Assembly (NCBI GenBank): GCA_014380705.1
Contig: JACMJI010000205.1
Span: forward strand, 1 to 9,286
Source of the DNA: Gorillibacterium sp.
Lineage (GTDB): Bacteria; Bacillota; Bacilli; Paenibacillales; NBRC-103111
Reading direction: 5' to 3'
DNA: 9,286 nt
Shown: piece by piece, positions 6,968-9,286 of the stretch
Numbering within the stretch: the stretch's first letter is position 1
How the letters are laid out: the number at the start of each line of letters is the position of its first letter
The notes under the pieces: generated by a model
Seen by the model: the letters and a program-made list of their open reading frames with translations, nothing else
Database searches by the model: none
Told to the model about the DNA's origin: nothing
Made by a program: the position numbers and the translations under genes

Positions 6968-7070
6968 TTACGCTCACCTCCTTTTCTCTAATAAATCTTA
7001 ATGAATCCCCTGCAGCCTAGAAGACGCTGGTGAGAGCGCAGATCCAAGCATAGGTTTGGCACTAATGCCG
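6968..7070 (-). promoter_or_regulatory. Structured rpsO leader, probable S15 autoregulatory element
   Basis: The predicted leader of about 100 nt contains a 5' hairpin GGCA-TTAG-TGCC (complement of 7058-7069). A second hairpin, CGCT-CTCACC-AGCG (complement of 7025-7038), is enclosed by CCTA/TAGG (7051-7054 with 7016-7019). The loop CTCACC is perfectly complementary to GGTGAG of the ribosome binding site (complement of 6973-6978), allowing a pseudoknot that would hide the site. S15 is known to repress its own mRNA through leader structures in E. coli and in Firmicutes such as Geobacillus. The pairing is seen; S15 control is inferred. Confidence 0.6.
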
Positions 7071-7076
7071 TTAAAC

Positions 7077-7106
7077 AGTATAACACAATCCTTAATGGGA
7101 AGTAAA
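7077..7106 (-). promoter_or_regulatory. Probable sigma-A promoter of rpsO
   Basis: On the minus strand TTTACT (complement of 7101-7106, 4 of 6 matches to TTGACA), an 18-base spacer and TATACT (complement of 7077-7082, 5 of 6 matches to TATAAT). It lies between the ribF stop and rpsO, giving a start near 7070 and a leader of about 100 nt. No terminator is visible between ribF and this promoter, so readthrough from ribF is also likely. Confidence 0.6.
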
Positions 7107-7126
7107 TGGAACACAAGGAACACCTG

Positions 7127-8071
7127 CTATATAACTTTTCCAGAGAGTTTATCTCTTGCTCTGTCTGCATCAGAATTAATCTGAGCGATGAGTTGACTCA
7201 CAGAGTTAAACTTCCGTTCTTCTCTAAGCAAATCCACAAAATCAATACGGATCGACTCTCCATAGATGGAATCGGTAAAATCAAATAGATGGACTTCCAA
7301 TGTACGAATTCCCTCACCCGTAAAGGTTGGGTTAACACCGATATTCATTACACCGCCAAAGCTTTGGCTGCGAACCGTGACGCGTACAGCATAAACACCA
7401 TTTCTCGGTACGACATAGGGAAGCTCAAGCTTCACGTTAGCTGTAGGGTACCCGATTGTCCTTCCTCGACCTTCGCCTTCTACGACCGTACCGCTAATAC
7501 TATAACCGCGACCTAGCAGCGCATTCGCCTCAGTAAGGCGTCCGTCCTGTAGATTCTCGCGAATTAGCGTGCTGCTTACTTTACTGCCAGCAAAACAATA
7601 AGGCCGCACGACCTCCACCGCAAACTGACCAGAAGAGATTATTGCAAGTGAATCAGCTGTACCAGAACCGCCAAAGCCAAAAGTAAAATCGAAGCCTACA
7701 ATAACGGATTCAATCTTCAGCTTAAGTAAGATACCCGTTATAAACTCCTCGGGTGAAAGTGTGGAAAATGCTTTGTCAAAGGATACCAAATAGGTGTATT
7801 CAATACCCATTTCACTGAATTGCTTCAATTTATCAGGTAGCGGAGTTAAGATCTGACGATATTTGTCAGCCCCCAAAACCTCTCTTGGATGAGGGTGAAA
7901 GGTCATAATGGACGCAGGCAGATTAAGCTGCCTCGCCCTTTCCAAAGCTCGTTCGATGACTTCTCGATGCCCTAGATGCACCCCGTCAAAATCGCCAATA
8001 GCGAGCACTTGAGAGGAAGGTAAATCTAGATTGGAAGAATCAAACGGGTATTTAAGTTCGATCACCAGCAT
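7127..8071 (-). CDS. ribF: Bifunctional riboflavin kinase / FAD synthetase
   Basis: Phosphorylates riboflavin to FMN and adenylates FMN to FAD. The 314-residue protein has the N-terminal FAD synthetase domain with GDFDGVHLGH (26-35), VGFDFTFG (125-132) and the K-x-SSTLIR motif (164-171). The C-terminal riboflavin kinase domain follows, with GRTIGYPTAN (203-212), the MNIGVNPTF block (242-250) and the probable catalytic Glu259 in LEVHLFD. The frame is open for 16 further codons to an ATG at 8119, but that start has no good ribosome binding site. The ATG at 8071 has GGAG at 8 nt and gives the standard family length and N-terminus. It lies 89 bases after truB in the usual truB-ribF-rpsO order. 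Confidence 0.96.
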   Translation of the reverse strand: MLVIELKYPFDSSNLDLPSSQVLAIGDFDGVHLGHREVIERALERARQLNLPASIMTFHPHPREVLGADKYRQILTPLPDKLKQFSEMGIEYTYLVSFDKAFSTLSPEEFITGILLKLKIESVIVGFDFTFGFGGSGTADSLAIISSGQFAVEVVRPYCFAGSKVSSTLIRENLQDGRLTEANALLGRGYSISGTVVEGEGRGRTIGYPTANVKLELPYVVPRNGVYAVRVTVRSQSFGGVMNIGVNPTFTGEGIRTLEVHLFDFTDSIYGESIRIDFVDLLREERKFNSVSQLIAQINSDADRARDKLSGKVI

Positions 8072-8079
8072 GGGGCGGT

Positions 8080-8083
8080 CTCC
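8080..8083 (-). promoter_or_regulatory. Ribosome binding site favouring the shorter ribF start
   Basis: GGAG lies 8 nt before the ATG at 8071. The alternative upstream ATG (8119) is preceded only by a weak ACGGGA more than 10 nt away. The protein from 8071 begins MLVIEL, like other RibF proteins. Confidence 0.55.
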
Positions 8084-8160
8084 GTTATCATTTATTCTGT
8101 TCTTATCCAGCTTGTTCATCCATTGAATGGGTCCCGTCGACTGGAATGACTTTCTCCATT

Positions 8161-9102
8161 CTAATTAAAAACCTTTTCAGGCCTCAGCAGCTTCTTTTCT
8201 TCGTCATAACGGAATATTCCCAGAAAATGATTAAGTTTAGCATCTTGAGAAAGGGAAGAGTGTTCATAAAGCCGAAAAATATCAGAGGCAGAACGCTGTA
8301 CATCTGATATTTCCACAGGCAAGCTCTGACCTTGAAGCGCCCTACGTGCCTCCGCCTCAGATACTGTAAAAGAAGGGATATGAATAACCGCTTGGTCTGC
8401 AGGGATCATGTAATTCTGTAAAGTACCATTCGCCATCCGCTCCGCAATTTCTTCGAGATCAAGACACTGGGGTAGGTGAATAAACCCTGTGGAGGTTCGA
8501 ATAAGACTTGACATAACAGCGGGATACCCCAAAGTGCGTCCGATATCTGTACATAATGTACGGATATAAGTCCCTTTGGAGCACTTGGCACGGAATCGGA
8601 TTTCTGGATGGAGACGATCTAAGTCCATATGAAGGAGTTCAATTTCGTAAATCTGAATCCTTCTTGCTTTCCGTTCAACCTCTTTACCTTCACGGGCCAA
8701 CTCATATAGCCTTTTGCCATCAATCTTGACAGCAGAGAACATCGGTGGAACCTGCTCTAAAACCCCAACAAAAGATGCAAGCGTACGGATCACCTGCTCA
8801 GAGGTGATCTCTGCTTTATCCACTTGCTCGGTTACCCGACCCGTGGCATCTTCGGTATCTGTTGAATAGCCCACCGTTAGTACAGCCTCATATTCTTTAG
8901 GAAGCTCCTGAATGTATTCTACAACTCTGGTGGCTCGCCCAATACATAGCGGCAATACTCCTGTTACCTGTGGATCAAGAGTTCCCGTATGACCAATTCT
9001 TCGTGTTCTGGTAATTCCTCTTACCTTGGCTACAACATCATGTGATGTAAAGCCAACGGGCTTCTTTACAGGCAAAACACCTTCTAAAGGCTGCAGGGTC
9101 AT
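8161..9102 (-). CDS. truB: tRNA pseudouridine(55) synthase
   Basis: Converts uridine 55 in the T-loop of tRNAs to pseudouridine. The 313-residue protein shows GFTSHDVV (17-24), the catalytic loop GHTGTLDP with the nucleophilic Asp at 43, PPMFSAVKIDGKRLYELAR (119-137), and KGTYIRTLC (176-184). A C-terminal PUA-like extension follows from about 245. The residue after LDP is Gln-Val rather than the more common Asp/Leu-Ala; the catalytic Asp is intact. The ATG at 9102 overlaps the preceding stop by one base (TGATG), favouring coupled translation. A TTG one codon earlier (9105) would be closer to AGGAGGTG (complement of 9117-9124; 11 rather than 14 nt) and cannot be excluded. Confidence 0.97.
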   Translation of the reverse strand: MTLQPLEGVLPVKKPVGFTSHDVVAKVRGITRTRRIGHTGTLDPQVTGVLPLCIGRATRVVEYIQELPKEYEAVLTVGYSTDTEDATGRVTEQVDKAEITSEQVIRTLASFVGVLEQVPPMFSAVKIDGKRLYELAREGKEVERKARRIQIYEIELLHMDLDRLHPEIRFRAKCSKGTYIRTLCTDIGRTLGYPAVMSSLIRTSTGFIHLPQCLDLEEIAERMANGTLQNYMIPADQAVIHIPSFTVSEAEARRALQGQSLPVEISDVQRSASDIFRLYEHSSLSQDAKLNHFLGIFRYDEEKKLLRPEKVFN

Positions 9103-9286
9103 CAAAGTGTTTTCCCCACCTCCTGAAGAACTTTATAGATTGCCACATCCAAGGTTCCTTGAATGGAGCATCCTGAAGCTCGAACATGACCACCGCCGCC
9201 GAAAGACTGAGCAATCTCTGCTACGTTTACCTTTCCAGCAGATCGCATACTCACTTTAAATTGGCCCGGAGCCGTCTCTTTAAAAA
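9102..9286 (-). CDS. nrnA: DHH/DHHA1 phosphoesterase, NrnA type, C-terminal fragment (partial)
   Basis: The last 60 or so codons are inside the window. They carry the DHHA1 signature: KVSMRSAGKVNVAEIAQSFG followed by GGGGHVRASGC, the glycine-rich substrate-binding loop with its conserved His. NrnA proteins degrade nanoRNAs and dephosphorylate pAp. In many Firmicutes a gene of this type sits between rbfA and truB, which matches the order here. The stop TGA overlaps the truB start. The catalytic DHH domain lies outside the window, so the distinction from other DHHA1 proteins rests on context. Confidence 0.88.
   Translation of the reverse strand, partial: FKETAPGQFKVSMRSAGKVNVAEIAQSFGGGGHVRASGCSIQGTLDVAIYKVLQEVGKTL

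Noticed and set aside
8072..8119. 16-residue N-terminal extension of RibF from an upstream ATG
   Set aside because: There is no good ribosome binding site, it exceeds the family length, and the shorter form starts like other RibF proteins.
8104..8160. An 18-codon frame between truB and ribF (begins MEKVIPVDG)
   Set aside because: It lacks a ribosome binding site and any resemblance to a known leader peptide; such a short frame is expected by chance.

Overview
The window is a stretch of chromosome from an endospore-forming, low-to-moderate GC Firmicute. Gene order and protein style fit Paenibacillaceae best; that placement is an inference, since no search was run. Every supported gene lies on the minus strand, so transcription runs from high to low coordinates. 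The core is the conserved translation/RNA-decay cluster nrnA-truB-ribF-rpsO-pnp. It continues into the region that in Bacillus subtilis reads pnpA-ylxY-mlpA-(ymxH)-spoVFA/dpaA.

Right part (9286 down to 6536): the 3' end of a DHH/DHHA1 phosphoesterase of the NrnA type overlaps truB (tRNA pseudouridine-55 synthase) by one base. Next are ribF (riboflavin kinase/FAD synthetase) and rpsO (ribosomal protein S15). A vegetative-type promoter and a structured leader precede rpsO. The leader contains a hairpin whose loop is complementary to the rpsO Shine-Dalgarno region, as expected for S15 autoregulation. A long hairpin with a T-tract separates rpsO from pnp.

Middle (6535 to 3929): pnp encodes full-length polynucleotide phosphorylase with KH and S1 domains and a Ser/Gly/Arg-rich tail. 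It ends before an intrinsic terminator. Where B. subtilis has the polysaccharide-deacetylase-like gene ylxY, this window holds only a short, multiply broken remnant: the N-terminal region and about 90-100 central residues are missing and there are two small frameshifts.

Left part (3928 to 1): an M16 zinc protease (mlpA/ymxG type), dUTPase (dut) and a lipoteichoic-acid-synthase-family membrane sulfatase/phosphotransferase form a tight operon. All three use non-ATG starts with strong ribosome binding sites, and a strong terminator closes the operon. A 314-base gap follows with orphan inverted repeats and a very good match to a mother-cell sigma-K promoter. This promoter drives the first 13 codons of dpaA (dipicolinate synthase subunit A), which runs off the window.

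The window therefore combines housekeeping RNA/translation functions with the start of the late-sporulation dipicolinate operon. I see no CRISPR array, insertion sequence, prophage, tRNA or rRNA, and no clearly new multi-gene system. The points most worth checking are the ylxY remnant, the rpsO leader pseudoknot, the sigma-K promoter, and the LTA-synthase-like gene sitting between dut and dpaA.
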